Positions 51,231-60,385 of a DNA stretch of 64,000 nt are shown piece by piece (the first letter of the stretch is position 1; each line of letters starts with the position of its first letter). The notes beneath the pieces are model-generated. The model did not search any database. It was not told the origin of the DNA and saw only the letters and a list, made by a program, of their open reading frames with translations. The stretch spans positions 2,666,001 through 2,730,000 of the forward strand of contig NZ_CP136946.1 in assembly GCF_050916355.1 (NCBI RefSeq), read 5' to 3'. Source of the DNA: Jeongeupia wiesaeckerbachi (GTDB lineage Bacteria > Pseudomonadota > Gammaproteobacteria > Burkholderiales > Chitinibacteraceae). Both the position numbers and the translations under genes were made by a program.

Positions 51231-51971
51231 ATGGCAGTCGATATCCAGCTGGGCGTGAACATCGATCACGTCGCAACGCTGCGCAATGCGCGCGGTACGA
51301 CCTACCCGAGCCCGGTGCTCGCCGCGCAATTGTGCGAACAGGCTGGTGCCGACCTGATCACCCTGCATATGCGCGAAGATCGTCGCCATATCCGCGACGA
51401 AGACGTGAAGCTGATTCGTGCCGTCATCCAGACCAAGATGAACCTTGAAATGGCGCTGACGACCGAAATGCTCGAGCACGCGCTGGCGATTGCACCGCAG
51501 GATATTTGTCTTGTGCCGGAACGGCGCGAAGAAGTGACGACCGAGGGCGGGCTGGACGTCAAACGCTTTGCCAATCAGACCGGCGATTACACGCGCACGC
51601 TGCTTGATGCCGGCATGCGAGTGTCGATCTTCATCGATCCCGATCTCGAACAGATCAAGCTGGCACACGAACTGGGCGCGCCGGTGATCGAAATCCATAC
51701 CGGGCGCTATGCCGATGCCCACACACCGGCGGAGCGCGATGCCGAACTGGCGCGGGTGCGCGAAGCGGCCGAATACGGTGCATCGCTGGGCTTGATCGTC
51801 AATGCCGGTCATGGGTTGCATTACCACAACGTCCAGGCCATTGCGGCGATTCCGCAGATTCGCGAACTGAATATCGGCCACGCGATCATCGGTCATGCCG
51901 TGTTTGTCGGCCTCAAGGAGGCTGTGCGGGAGATGAAGACGCTGATGCTGGCCGCTCGCCGCGCCGTCTGA
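51231..51971 (+). CDS. pdxJ: Pyridoxine 5'-phosphate synthase
   Basis: A 246-residue TIM-barrel enzyme for the last ring-closing step of vitamin B6 synthesis. LGVNIDHVATLRNARGTTYPSPV, DLITLHMREDRRHIRDEDV, CLVPERREEVTTEGGLDV and NAGHGLHYHNVQAIA are diagnostic. Full length for the family. Confidence 0.97.
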   Translation: MAVDIQLGVNIDHVATLRNARGTTYPSPVLAAQLCEQAGADLITLHMREDRRHIRDEDVKLIRAVIQTKMNLEMALTTEMLEHALAIAPQDICLVPERREEVTTEGGLDVKRFANQTGDYTRTLLDAGMRVSIFIDPDLEQIKLAHELGAPVIEIHTGRYADAHTPAERDAELARVREAAEYGASLGLIVNAGHGLHYHNVQAIAAIPQIRELNIGHAIIGHAVFVGLKEAVREMKTLMLAARRAV

Positions 51972-52169
51972 TCGGCCTGATTGCGCGTCATCCCGTGCCA
52001 GGGAAGGCGTGCTTGCTTGGCGTGCTTGCTTGGCGGGTTTGCGCTGCAGCATGGTGACGTGGGAATGGTGTCGGATCGACGCAACGACCCACGCTCGACA
52101 ACGTCCCGCCATCGGTTGCGCTGGGCGGATACGCTATGCTGCAAGTGAATGCTGGACCGAGGAGTAGAC

Positions 52170-52538
52170 ATGATCACCATCTCGCACGAAGCCCACTACA
52201 TCTACGTTGCCGTGCTGAACGAGTTCACCGTTCATGACTTCAAGGAGTTCGAAGACAGCGTGCTGTACGAGCTGCGTTTTCATGGCTCGGCCAATCTGCT
52301 GTTCGACCTTTCCGGCATGCTCGGCTACACCATCGACATGGCTGTCGAGGAGGTCCGTTTTGCGCGCAAGCATCGGCGCGATTTCGGCCGGGTCGCCATT
52401 GTTTCTAACGATCAATGGGTTACGTGGTCGGCCTGGGTCAACAATATCCTCTCCGATGCCGAAGTGGAGGTGTTCGACGAGGTGGATGAAGCTCGGGCTT
52501 GGCTTGAGCTGGAATCGTTTAAAGCCGAGACCGAATGA
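52170..52538 (+). CDS. SpoIIAA-like (STAS-type) protein
   Basis: A 122-residue soluble protein (ATG at 52170, GGAG upstream) with the pattern of the SpoIIAA-like family: VAVLNEFTVHDFKEFEDSVLYEL, LLFDLSGMLGYTIDMAVEEVRFARKHRRDFGRVAIVSND and VEVFDEVDEARAWLEL at the end. The fold suggests lipid or anti-sigma-like binding; role unknown. Confidence 0.82.
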   Translation: MITISHEAHYIYVAVLNEFTVHDFKEFEDSVLYELRFHGSANLLFDLSGMLGYTIDMAVEEVRFARKHRRDFGRVAIVSNDQWVTWSAWVNNILSDAEVEVFDEVDEARAWLELESFKAETE

Positions 52539-52563
52539 TCGTCGTTAGCCAGCAGATCTGTGT

Positions 52564-54276
52564 ATGCGTGAACTACTGAATCGACTCCTGAAGCGAGATG
52601 CATCGCCCTTTGCCGGCGCCAAGCTGGCGACCGCATGGTGCCGTGAACTGGACCACGATGCGCCCGCTACGCAACGCGCCAAGGTGCTGGCGCTGGCGCA
52701 GGGTTTTCTGACCGACCGCAAGCTGCCAACGCCGGATGCGCTTGAAGCGGCCTTGTTGATCGACGCTGCCGCGCAGCCCAGCTACGAAGCCTTGTGCTGC
52801 CAGTATGTCGCCAATCCCCGCATGCCGAAGGAGCTGGAGCGCCAGCTGTGGCGCGAGGTGGTTGAATACGCGCAGGCCATGGTGGATTTGTACCAGCGGT
52901 TCGTCAAAGCCGATCCCGAGCCGGAAGCCAAGGCACGGATCGAAGCCTTGATGCCGCAAGTGCTGGCGCGAAGCCTGCACTATCTCGGCATTCAGGCCAA
53001 ATGGCACCACTTCCGTTATGAGCGCCTGCCGTCGAAGCTCTGGACCCAGGCGAACCAGCTGTATCGGCTGTCGGAAATCGATGGTTTCGACAGCAACCCG
53101 TTTCCGTTGTACCCCGGTCATTCCGATGACGTGACGTCCTGTGCCGATGAGTATCTGCAGCTATTGATGCTGGCGACGCTGTCGAGCCATAACCTGACGG
53201 TAAGGCAGCTCGATTGGGCCGATCAGTGGCTGGATCGCTGGAGCAAACTGATTCAGTTGTCGCGCAAGTTTTATGCCGACCGGCATCACCTGTGCGTCAA
53301 CTTGCAGGAGGACGGTGGGCCAAGGCGCGTGAAGGAAGACCAGAGCGAGGAGCCATTCCGCTACTGGGGCTTGTTCGACCTGATCCACGAACTGCAGGAA
53401 ACGCAACGCAAGCTGGAGCAGGGGGCATCAGCCCCGTCGCTTGGGCTTGGCGAGGACTGCCGGCAGCCCGCGTGCAGCGATTTGCTGCGGCTGATCGAGG
53501 CCGCTTGGGCGTCGATGCTGCGCAACACTCAGATAAGCCGCAGTGCGCGCCAGACGGTGAGCAAGACCGCCGAGGTGGTGCAGGGCTTGAGCAAGCTGTG
53601 CGCCATGGTCCGTAACGACAACGATAAATTCAGCCGTCAGCCGGTCGAGAGCAAGACCGAAGTCGATTACGACGAAATCATGGACATGCGGCTGTACGGT
53701 TTCGTGTCTGAGCGAACACGGTCAAAGCAGTCGGCGAATCCGACCACGGTGCAGCCGAAACCCAAGCAGCAGGTCAGTAGTACGACCTGGGTCATCGAGA
53801 ATGAATCCGAAGGGGGCTTCGGCGCGATGTTGCATGCGGCCGAGAACGAATGGATTCGTCCGGGTGCCTTGATCGGGATGCGGACTGGCGAGAACGACAA
53901 CTGGCGGGTCTGCATTGTCCGGCGGCTCAATCGCCTGCGTGACGAGCAATTGTCCGCAGGGATTCAAATTCTCTCCGCGACGCCGGTCGCGGTCAGCGTC
54001 AAGGCCGAGGACGACGAGAATGCGCAGATCAACCTGTCGGACGTGGCGTTCCACAGCACCGAGTTTCCAATGCTGCGTGTTGGCCTGTACATCCCGCATT
54101 TGCAAGGGGGCAACAGTATCAACACCTTGATGCTGCACGCGTCCGAGTACGCCAGCAACCGCCTTTACAGCGTCAAGGCGCGCGACCGGGGGTTTACGGT
54201 CAAGCTGGGGGCGGTGATTGAAAAAGGTGCGGACTGGGTCTGGGCGAGTGTGCAGGTGGTCAAGCAGCAAGACTGA
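52564..54276 (+). CDS. Large hypothetical protein with PilZ-like C-terminus
   Basis: A 570-residue, mostly helical cytoplasmic protein (MRELLNRLLKRDASPFAGAK). The first 400 residues contain no known motif. Near residues 410-470 the sequence VIENESEGGFGAMLHAAENEWIRPGALIGMR followed by WRVCIVRRLNR resembles a degenerate PilZ-type beta-barrel, suggesting nucleotide or c-di-GMP sensing; this is only a pattern impression, and no RxxxR motif precedes it. It starts 25 bp after the SpoIIAA-like gene and ends before a terminator. Confidence 0.65.
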   Translation: MRELLNRLLKRDASPFAGAKLATAWCRELDHDAPATQRAKVLALAQGFLTDRKLPTPDALEAALLIDAAAQPSYEALCCQYVANPRMPKELERQLWREVVEYAQAMVDLYQRFVKADPEPEAKARIEALMPQVLARSLHYLGIQAKWHHFRYERLPSKLWTQANQLYRLSEIDGFDSNPFPLYPGHSDDVTSCADEYLQLLMLATLSSHNLTVRQLDWADQWLDRWSKLIQLSRKFYADRHHLCVNLQEDGGPRRVKEDQSEEPFRYWGLFDLIHELQETQRKLEQGASAPSLGLGEDCRQPACSDLLRLIEAAWASMLRNTQISRSARQTVSKTAEVVQGLSKLCAMVRNDNDKFSRQPVESKTEVDYDEIMDMRLYGFVSERTRSKQSANPTTVQPKPKQQVSSTTWVIENESEGGFGAMLHAAENEWIRPGALIGMRTGENDNWRVCIVRRLNRLRDEQLSAGIQILSATPVAVSVKAEDDENAQINLSDVAFHSTEFPMLRVGLYIPHLQGGNSINTLMLHASEYASNRLYSVKARDRGFTVKLGAVIEKGADWVWASVQVVKQQD

Positions 54277-54298
54277 GCCACGGTTCTTTTCGCAAAGA

Positions 54299-54331
54299 CA
54301 AACGGCGCCGAGAGGCGCCGTTTGTCTTTGT
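54299..54331. terminator. Terminator between convergent genes
   Basis: The long stem ACAAACGGCGCC / GGCGCCGTTTGT with loop GAGA is followed by a T-rich stretch. It separates the large hypothetical gene from the convergent esterase gene and may act in both directions. Confidence 0.88.
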
Positions 54332-55003
54332 TCAGCCCAGTCGCTGGGAGATGAACTGACCGATTGCCTGAATTTCCGGCGGGCAGACCGAGTGCTGCAT
54401 GGGCCAAGTCTGCCAGCTGGCTGGGTTGCCGAGCGCGCTGACGCATTGAGCCGCCGCTTCGCCAAGGGCGACCGGCACCACCGGATCGTGGCTGCCATGG
54501 GCGGCAAACACCGGCGTATGGCGGTTGATCTGGGTGCTGGCCGCGTCGATGAGCTGTGGCGCCGGCAAATAGGTCGACAACGCAATAATGCCGGCGAGTG
54601 GTTCGGCGTTTGTCAGGCCGGCGGTGTAAGCAATCGCACCGCCTTGCGAAAAACCGGCGAGGATGATGCGTTCGCTCGGCACGCCGCGTGCGTTCTCTGC
54701 CGAGATCAGTGCGCGGATCTGTTCGACCGAGGCGAGGACGCCGTCGATGTCGGCATGACGGCTGATGCTGTCGAAGTGGATGATGTCGTACCACGCGCGC
54801 ATCACATAGCCGTTGTTGCAGGTGATGGGCATATAAGGCGCATGCGGGAACAGGAAGCGCACCGCGAGTCCGTCCGGCAGGCCCAGCTCGGGCACGATCG
54901 GCACGAAATCGTTGCCGTCGGCGCCGAGGCCGTGCAGCCAGATCACACTGGCCTGCGGATGGGGGGCGGTTTCCAGTTCGACGCAGGGGAGCAGTTCGCT
55001 CAT
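54332..55003 (-). CDS. Carboxylesterase / phospholipase, alpha/beta hydrolase
   Basis: A 223-residue serine hydrolase of the phospholipase/carboxylesterase family: VIWLHGLGADGNDFVPIVPEL, the nucleophile elbow GFSQGGAIAYTAGL, the acid in HGSHDPVVPVALG and a final histidine in MQHSVCPPE. It probably acts on short-chain or acyl-protein esters. It overlaps mogA by four bases. Confidence 0.9.
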   Translation of the reverse strand: MSELLPCVELETAPHPQASVIWLHGLGADGNDFVPIVPELGLPDGLAVRFLFPHAPYMPITCNNGYVMRAWYDIIHFDSISRHADIDGVLASVEQIRALISAENARGVPSERIILAGFSQGGAIAYTAGLTNAEPLAGIIALSTYLPAPQLIDAASTQINRHTPVFAAHGSHDPVVPVALGEAAAQCVSALGNPASWQTWPMQHSVCPPEIQAIGQFISQRLG

Positions 55004-55593
55004 GAAGCTTCCTTGGGCTTGATGGCCGATTTCGGCCGGAAAGCGGCAACAATGGCGGGATCGGTGTCGATATACGGGCCGTCGAGCAGCTGAATGCAGT
55101 AAGGCACCGAGGCGAACACACCGTGAACGATGACCTTGCCGTCGGCGTCGCGAACGCCCTCAAGCGTTTCCTTGATCGATTTCGGCTGGCCGGGCAGGTT
55201 GAGAATCAGCGATTGCTTGCGGATCACCCCCACCTGACGGCTGAGAATCGCGGTCGGCACGTAGTGCAGACTGACTTGGCGCATCTGTTCGCCGAAGCCA
55301 GGCATGGTCCGGTCGGCGACAGCCAGCGTTGCATCGGGGGTGACGTCGCGCAGCGCCGGGCCGGTGCCGCCGGTGGTCAGCACCAACTGGCAACCTGCGA
55401 TGTCGACCAGCTCGCACAACGCCGCCTCGATCTGCGCTTGTTCGTCCGGAATCAGCCGGGTCACGAGTTCGAACGGCGACATCAGTGCGGCGGTGAGCCA
55501 GTCGCTCAGTGCCGGAATGCCCTTGTCGTCATAGACGCCGGTCGAGGCGCGGTCCGACACCGAGACCAGGCCGATTTTCAGTGCCGTGCTCAT
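55000..55593 (-). CDS. mogA: Molybdopterin adenylyltransferase
   Basis: A 197-residue protein of the MogA family: IGLVSVSDRASTGVYDDKGIPAL, CQLVLTTGGTGPALRDVTPDATLAV and LILNLPGQPKSIKETLEGV. It adenylates molybdopterin during cofactor synthesis. It sits in a tight minus-strand unit with darP, a HAD phosphatase and an esterase, with four-base overlaps. Confidence 0.94.
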   Translation of the reverse strand: MSTALKIGLVSVSDRASTGVYDDKGIPALSDWLTAALMSPFELVTRLIPDEQAQIEAALCELVDIAGCQLVLTTGGTGPALRDVTPDATLAVADRTMPGFGEQMRQVSLHYVPTAILSRQVGVIRKQSLILNLPGQPKSIKETLEGVRDADGKVIVHGVFASVPYCIQLLDGPYIDTDPAIVAAFRPKSAIKPKEAS

Positions 55594-56261
55594 GCGTTCT
55601 TCGACACGGTGACGCTGCCATCGGCCTCGGCCTGAAAGCGCAGATCATGCCAGTCGCGGATCAGCAGGTCGGCTTCGGCCAGTTCTTCGGCAGTGTGCGA
55701 GGTCGTCAGCGCAATCACCGTCATGCCGGCGGCCTTGGCCGAACGAACGCCGTTCGGTGCGTCCTCGAAAGCGAGGCTGCGAGTTGGCTCGACGCCGAAA
55801 TGGCTGGCACCGGCAAGATAGGGATCCGGTGACGGCTTGCCGTTGGCGATGTCCTCGGCGCAGACCATGAAGTCCGGCGGGGTCAGCCCGCAGTATTCGA
55901 GCTTGGATTGCGCCAGCGGCCGCGGTGCCGAGGTGACGATGGCGACGCGCACGCCCCGCAGTTCGGCAAGACGCTCGGCAATGCCGGTGATGGCAATCGT
56001 GCCGTCCATGTCGGTCAGCTCGCGCTGCAACAGCTTGTCGAATTCGGTTTGCAGGTCGGCATTCGGCGCAAAGCGGCTGATGACGTCGACGCCGCGCACA
56101 CCGTGCATATTGGCGATCAGATGGTCGGCGTCGATATCGTGCTCACCGGCCCAATTGCGCCAGATCCGCTCGACGCAAGGCGTCGAATCGATCAGCGTGC
56201 CGTCCATGTCAAAGAACAGGGCATCAAAGCGCCCCGGCAACTGGGCTGGCAACGTCATCAC
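55590..56261 (-). CDS. HAD-superfamily sugar/glycerol phosphatase
   Basis: A 223-residue HAD hydrolase: nucleophile motif FFDMDGTLIDST, VAIVTSAPRP as motif II, Lys in GKPSPDPYL and LAFEDAPNGVRSAKAAGM as motif IV. The closest pattern is glycerol-3-phosphate or 2-deoxyglucose-6-phosphate phosphatases. It overlaps mogA and darP by four bases each. Confidence 0.88.
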   Translation of the reverse strand: MMTLPAQLPGRFDALFFDMDGTLIDSTPCVERIWRNWAGEHDIDADHLIANMHGVRGVDVISRFAPNADLQTEFDKLLQRELTDMDGTIAITGIAERLAELRGVRVAIVTSAPRPLAQSKLEYCGLTPPDFMVCAEDIANGKPSPDPYLAGASHFGVEPTRSLAFEDAPNGVRSAKAAGMTVIALTTSHTAEELAEADLLIRDWHDLRFQAEADGSVTVSKNA

Positions 56262-56803
56262 TTTTCCTCGCGCGGATCGATCAGAGGGGGCTCCGGATAG
56301 AGTGTCTTCAAGAGCTGGAACAGTTCGCGGAACGCCTTGGGCGGTTTTTGCTGCTCGCGTTCCTTCAGCGCATTGCGGATCAGTTGACGCAGCTGCTGGA
56401 CGTCGAGGTCCGGATGGTCGTTGATCAGTGCTTCGGTGGCTTTCGGGTCGGCGAGCAGCTTGTCACGTTGGCGCTCGAGCTGATGCAGCCAGGCGTTGTG
56501 GCGATCGGAGTTGCCGGCGAGCGAGTCGAGCAGTGCCTGGATCGGTGCCGGGTCGACGTGGCGCATCAGCTTGCCGATGTACTGCTTGTGGCGTGCAACG
56601 GCGCCGTTAGCGGTCAGCCGTTTGGCTTCGATCAGCGCATTGAACAGGCTTTCTGGCAGTCCAAGGCCGGCCAGATGCTTGCGATCGAGCGGAATCAGCG
56701 CTTCGCCAAGATCTTGCAGCGCGTTCATGTCGCGCTTCATCTGGCTCTTGCTGACGATTTCGACGTCGTCGTCGTGGGGGAGGGGATCTTGATGTCGAGC
56801 CAT
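56258..56803 (-). CDS. darP: Ribosome-associated protein DarP (YjgA)
   Basis: A 181-residue highly charged protein from the ATG at 56803 (MARHQDPLPHDDDVEIVSKS). SKSQMKRDMNALQDLGEALI, VARHKQYIGKLMRHVD and QQLRQLIRNALKEREQQKPPKAFRELFQLLK are typical of YjgA/DarP, a 50S assembly factor. It is divergent from pmbA. Confidence 0.93.
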   Translation of the reverse strand: MARHQDPLPHDDDVEIVSKSQMKRDMNALQDLGEALIPLDRKHLAGLGLPESLFNALIEAKRLTANGAVARHKQYIGKLMRHVDPAPIQALLDSLAGNSDRHNAWLHQLERQRDKLLADPKATEALINDHPDLDVQQLRQLIRNALKEREQQKPPKAFRELFQLLKTLYPEPPLIDPREEK

Positions 56804-57020
56804 GGCGGGGAGCGTGGAGCAAAAGCATAATGATACCAAACCCGCCGGGGTTCTCCGGCGTACACTTGTGCCGCCCGGCCGGGAGGGGAAGCAAAACCCT
56901 GCTGGCTGCGCCGTGTGCACTTGCCGTACCCTGTGTATTGACTGTGTCTCGCATGCCCTGCCAGCGCAGCTGCGCCGGGTTTTGCCAGCCCCTCTTGTTG
57001 ACCTATTTCAAGGATGTCCG

Positions 57021-58352
57021 ATGTCCGAATTCAGCTTCAGCCCAGAACAGCTTGGCGATCTTGCCGCGACCGTGCTCGACGAAGCGCGTCGGCAGGGCGC
57101 GACGGCGTGCGAAGTTGATGCCTCCGAAGGACTTGGCCAGAACGTTTCGGTGCGGTTGGCCGAAGTGGAAACCATCGAGTACAACCGCGATAAGGGCGTC
57201 GGCGTTACCGTTTATCTGGGCCAGTGCAAGGGCCATGCGAGCACGTCCGATTTTTCACCGGCAGCGCTGGCAGATACGGTCAAGGCCGCGCTGGCGATCG
57301 CGCGTTACACGGCCGAGGACCCCTGCGCCGGGCTGGCAGATCCGGCGCGCTTTGCCACGGTCTTCCCCGATCTCGACGTCTATCATCCGTGGCCCCTGCC
57401 GGTCGAGCAGGCCATCGAACTGGCGCAGCGCTGCGAAGCCGCCGGCCGTGCCGTCGACACGCGTATCGGCAACTCCGAAGGCGCCAGCGTGTCGACATCG
57501 GCATCACGTTGGGTCTATGCCAACTCGGCCGGCTTTTCCGGCCTGGGTGAATCGACCCGCCATGGCATCTCGGCGGCGCTGATTGCCGAGGACGGATCGG
57601 GGATGCAGCGCGACTACTGGTATACCGCCGCACGCGCTGCCGGCGATCTCGACGATGCCGAAGCAGTGGGCCGCAAGGCCGGCGAGCGCGCGGTGCGCCG
57701 GCTCGGCGGTCGTCGCGTCAAGACTGGTGAATATCCGGTGCTGTTCGAGGCGCCGGTGGCATCGTCGCTGATCAGCCACTGGGTGTCGGCGGTGAGCGGC
57801 GGCAGCCTGTACCGCAAGACCAGCTTCCTGAACGACAGTCTCGGTGCGCGGGTCTTTTCACCGGTGGTCGAGATCGTCGAGGATCCTTTCCTGATTCGTG
57901 GTCTCGCCAGCGGCGCCTTCGATGCCGAGGGCGTGGCGACGACGCGGCGTGAGTTGGTCACTGCCGGCGTTCAGAACGGTTATTTCCTTGGCAGCTACAG
58001 TGCCCGCAAGCTCGGCATGGAAAGCACCGGCAATGCCGGCGGCGCGCACAACCTGCTGGTCAGCGCTACGGCAAATTTCGACGCGCTGCTGGCTGAGCTG
58101 GGGACTGGTTTGCTGGTCACCGAGTTGCTTGGCCACGGCATCAATCTGGTCACCGGCGATTATTCGCGCGGTGCGGCCGGTTTCTGGGTCGAGAACGGCA
58201 AGATCAGCCATCCGGTCGAGGAAATCACCGTCGCCGGCAATCTGCGCGACATCTTCAAGGGCATTGTCGGCATCGGCGACGACTGGCAGGCGTCGAGCAG
58301 CCGCCGTGTCGGGTCGATCCTGGTCGGCAAGATGACGGTCGCCGGACACTGA
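57021..58352 (+). CDS. pmbA: Metalloprotease PmbA (TldE)
   Basis: A 443-residue PmbA/TldD-family protein from the ATG at 57021; the longer frame upstream is not supported. VRLAEVETIEYNRDKGVGVTVYLG, FEAPVASSLISHWVSAVSGGSLYRKTSFL, GNAGGAHNLLV and VTELLGHGINLVTGDYSRGAAGFWVENG are characteristic. It works with TldD in peptide maturation and antitoxin degradation. Confidence 0.95.
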   Translation: MSEFSFSPEQLGDLAATVLDEARRQGATACEVDASEGLGQNVSVRLAEVETIEYNRDKGVGVTVYLGQCKGHASTSDFSPAALADTVKAALAIARYTAEDPCAGLADPARFATVFPDLDVYHPWPLPVEQAIELAQRCEAAGRAVDTRIGNSEGASVSTSASRWVYANSAGFSGLGESTRHGISAALIAEDGSGMQRDYWYTAARAAGDLDDAEAVGRKAGERAVRRLGGRRVKTGEYPVLFEAPVASSLISHWVSAVSGGSLYRKTSFLNDSLGARVFSPVVEIVEDPFLIRGLASGAFDAEGVATTRRELVTAGVQNGYFLGSYSARKLGMESTGNAGGAHNLLVSATANFDALLAELGTGLLVTELLGHGINLVTGDYSRGAAGFWVENGKISHPVEEITVAGNLRDIFKGIVGIGDDWQASSSRRVGSILVGKMTVAGH

Positions 58353-58353
58353 A

Positions 58354-58986
58354 ATGGGCGGCACCAGCGGACGGCCAGCCTACTGGGACGATGCCTGCAC
58401 GGCCTTGTCGGCTGCCGACCCGGTGCTGGGGCAACTGATTGCGTCCTATCCGGGCATCAGCCTTGAGGGTCGTGGTGACGTGTTCGTCACGCTGTGCCGA
58501 TCCATCGTCGGCCAGCAGATCTCGGTCAAGGCCGCCGATTCGATCTGGCGGCGCTTCGACGCCTGCGTGGGCGAGGTCCGTAGCGACCGCGTACTGGCCG
58601 CAGCGGTCGACGATTTGCGCGCTTGCGGCCTGTCGCAACGCAAGGTCGAATACCTGCAGGATCTGGCGCGCCACCACGCCGATGGCAAGCTGGCGTCCGA
58701 TCGGCTCGAGGCGATGGACGACGAGGCGGTGATCGCCGAACTGACGTCGATCCGCGGTATCGGCCGCTGGACCGCCGAGATGTTCCTGATGTTCCACCTG
58801 CTGCGCCCCGACGTGTTGCCGCTCGACGATATCGGCCTGATCAAGGCCGTGGCGCGTTATTACCACGCTGACGAGCGCCGGCCACGTGCCGAAGTCCGGG
58901 CGCTGGCGCAGCGTTGGGCGCCGTGGCGCTCGGTCGCGACGTGGTATCTGTGGCGCGGGCTCGAACCTGTGCCGGTCAGCTACTAG
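58354..58986 (+). CDS. DNA-3-methyladenine glycosylase (AlkA-type)
   Basis: A 210-residue HhH-GPD superfamily protein. CRSIVGQQISVKAADSIWRRF, the helix-hairpin-helix LTSIRGIGRWTAEMFLMF and the catalytic Asp in LPLDDIGLIKAV are visible, and the AlkA-type ending (APWRSVATWYLWR) follows. It removes alkylated bases from DNA. It begins 1 bp after the pmbA stop. Confidence 0.9.
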   Translation: MGGTSGRPAYWDDACTALSAADPVLGQLIASYPGISLEGRGDVFVTLCRSIVGQQISVKAADSIWRRFDACVGEVRSDRVLAAAVDDLRACGLSQRKVEYLQDLARHHADGKLASDRLEAMDDEAVIAELTSIRGIGRWTAEMFLMFHLLRPDVLPLDDIGLIKAVARYYHADERRPRAEVRALAQRWAPWRSVATWYLWRGLEPVPVSY

Positions 58987-58996
58987 GCGATACGGC

Positions 58997-59329
58997 ATGG
59001 GCGTGTTGCAGACCGTCGGCCTGTTCGTGCTGACCGCGCTGGCCGAAATCATCGGCTGCTACATCCCGTATCTGTGGCTGCGGCATGGTCTGTCGGCATG
59101 GTGGCTGCCACTTGGGGCGGCGAGCCTGGTGTTGTTCGCCTGGCTGCTGACGCTGCATCCGAGCGCGGCAGGGCGCGTTTACGCGGCGTATGGCGGTGTC
59201 TACATCACCGTTGCGCTCGGCTGGCTGTGGGCCGTCGATGGCATCCGGCCAACGCCGTGGGATGTGCTCGGCGTGGCGGTATCGCTCGCTGGCATGGCGA
59301 TCATCATGTTCGCGCCACGCGCTGTCTGA
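58997..59329 (+). CDS. YnfA-family small membrane protein
   Basis: A 110-residue protein with four transmembrane helices. FVLTALAEIIGCYIPYLWLRHG, AASLVLFAWLLTLHPSAAGRVYAAYGGVYI and WLWAVDGIRPTPWDVLGV are diagnostic of the YnfA family (PF02694), distant relatives of SMR transporters. It follows the glycosylase gene by 10 bp and precedes a terminator. Confidence 0.93.
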   Translation: MGVLQTVGLFVLTALAEIIGCYIPYLWLRHGLSAWWLPLGAASLVLFAWLLTLHPSAAGRVYAAYGGVYITVALGWLWAVDGIRPTPWDVLGVAVSLAGMAIIMFAPRAV

Positions 59330-59342
59330 AGCCGGAAAAACA

Positions 59343-59369
59343 ATAAAGCCGCGGATGCGGCTTTATTGC
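59343..59369. terminator. Terminator between YnfA gene and pyrD
   Basis: The stem AATAAAGCCGC / GCGGCTTTATT lies between the convergent ynfA-like and pyrD genes and can act in both directions. Confidence 0.85.
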
Positions 59370-59385
59370 TGTGTGGCGAGGGGGC

Positions 59386-60318
59386 TTACAACGTCTTGAG
59401 CCTGCCGCGGAATTCATCGACTGACGCGTAGCCCTTGCTCGCCATGATCGCAGCGAGTTCGCCGAGCACGCGCTCGAACACTGCCGGGCCTTCCTCGTAC
59501 AGTGCGGTGCCGATCTGCACCAGACTGGCACCGGCGAGCAGGTGCAGGAAGGCTTCGGTGCCGCTTTGTACGCCGCCGCAGCCGATGATCTGCTTGTCCG
59601 GGCAACGACGGTAGAAGGCGTTGACGTTGGCCAGTGCAGTCGGCAGCACGTAGGCGCCGCCCAGACCGCCGAAACCGTCCTTGGGCTTGATCACGACCGA
59701 TTCGGTTTCCGCGTCGATGAACAGGCCGTTGCCGATCGAATTGATGCAGGTGACGAAGGCGAGCCGCGGGTAGCGGTTCAGCACCTCGGCCGCAGCATCG
59801 AAATGCGAAATGTCGAAGTAGGGCGGCAGCTTGACGCCGAACGGGCGCTTGTAAGCGTCGTTGACTTCGTCGAGCAGCTCGTCCATCGCCTCGAAATCGT
59901 AACCGGTCTGCGGTTTGCCCGGTACGTTCGGGCACGACAGATTGATCTCGAGCAGCGCCGGGTTCACCGCCTCGCGGATCGCCGCGATCATTTCGACGTT
60001 GTCGTCGAGCGTCAGTCCCGAAATCGACAGGAACAGCAGCTTGCGTTCGTGATCGAAACGCTCGGCGTAATCGAGGTAATAGCGATAGCCCTCGTTGGGT
60101 AGCCCCATCGAGTTGATGCTGCCCAGCGGCAGGCTGCGGTAGCGTGGCTCGGGATTGCCGGTGCGCGGTTCGAGCGTGCAGCTTTTGGTGACCATCGCCG
60201 CGGCGGCGCTGGCGGCCAGCGTATCGAGCTCGGCGACGGTGCGGCAGCAGACGCCCGATGCATTCATCAATGGATTGGCCAAGGGCTGGCCGAGAAAATG
60301 GCAGGTCAGGTCAGTCAT
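59386..60318 (-). CDS. pyrD: Dihydroorotate dehydrogenase, class 1A type
   Basis: A 310-residue FMN enzyme. PLMNASGVCCRTVAEL, SINSMGLPNEGYRYYLDY, LLEINLSCPNVPGKPQTGYDFE with the class 1 catalytic Cys, and CGGVQSGTEAFLHLLAGASLVQIGTAL are present. The soluble, fumarate-linked class 1A is indicated by the CPNVPGKPQ block and the lack of a membrane anchor. Proteobacteria mostly use class 2, so this may be a second or replacing enzyme. Confidence 0.9.
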   Translation of the reverse strand: MTDLTCHFLGQPLANPLMNASGVCCRTVAELDTLAASAAAAMVTKSCTLEPRTGNPEPRYRSLPLGSINSMGLPNEGYRYYLDYAERFDHERKLLFLSISGLTLDDNVEMIAAIREAVNPALLEINLSCPNVPGKPQTGYDFEAMDELLDEVNDAYKRPFGVKLPPYFDISHFDAAAEVLNRYPRLAFVTCINSIGNGLFIDAETESVVIKPKDGFGGLGGAYVLPTALANVNAFYRRCPDKQIIGCGGVQSGTEAFLHLLAGASLVQIGTALYEEGPAVFERVLGELAAIMASKGYASVDEFRGRLKTL

Positions 60319-60385
60319 GGCGAAGATTGGCTAAGGTAGATGCCTTCCATCCTAGGGCATCGTCACCGGCATACCCTGCGCTTGA

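Noticed and set aside
56802..57020. N-terminal extension of PmbA upstream of 57021
   Set aside because: The extension lacks PmbA similarity and a start signal, and overlaps the darP promoter region; MSEFSFSPEQL is a normal start for the family.
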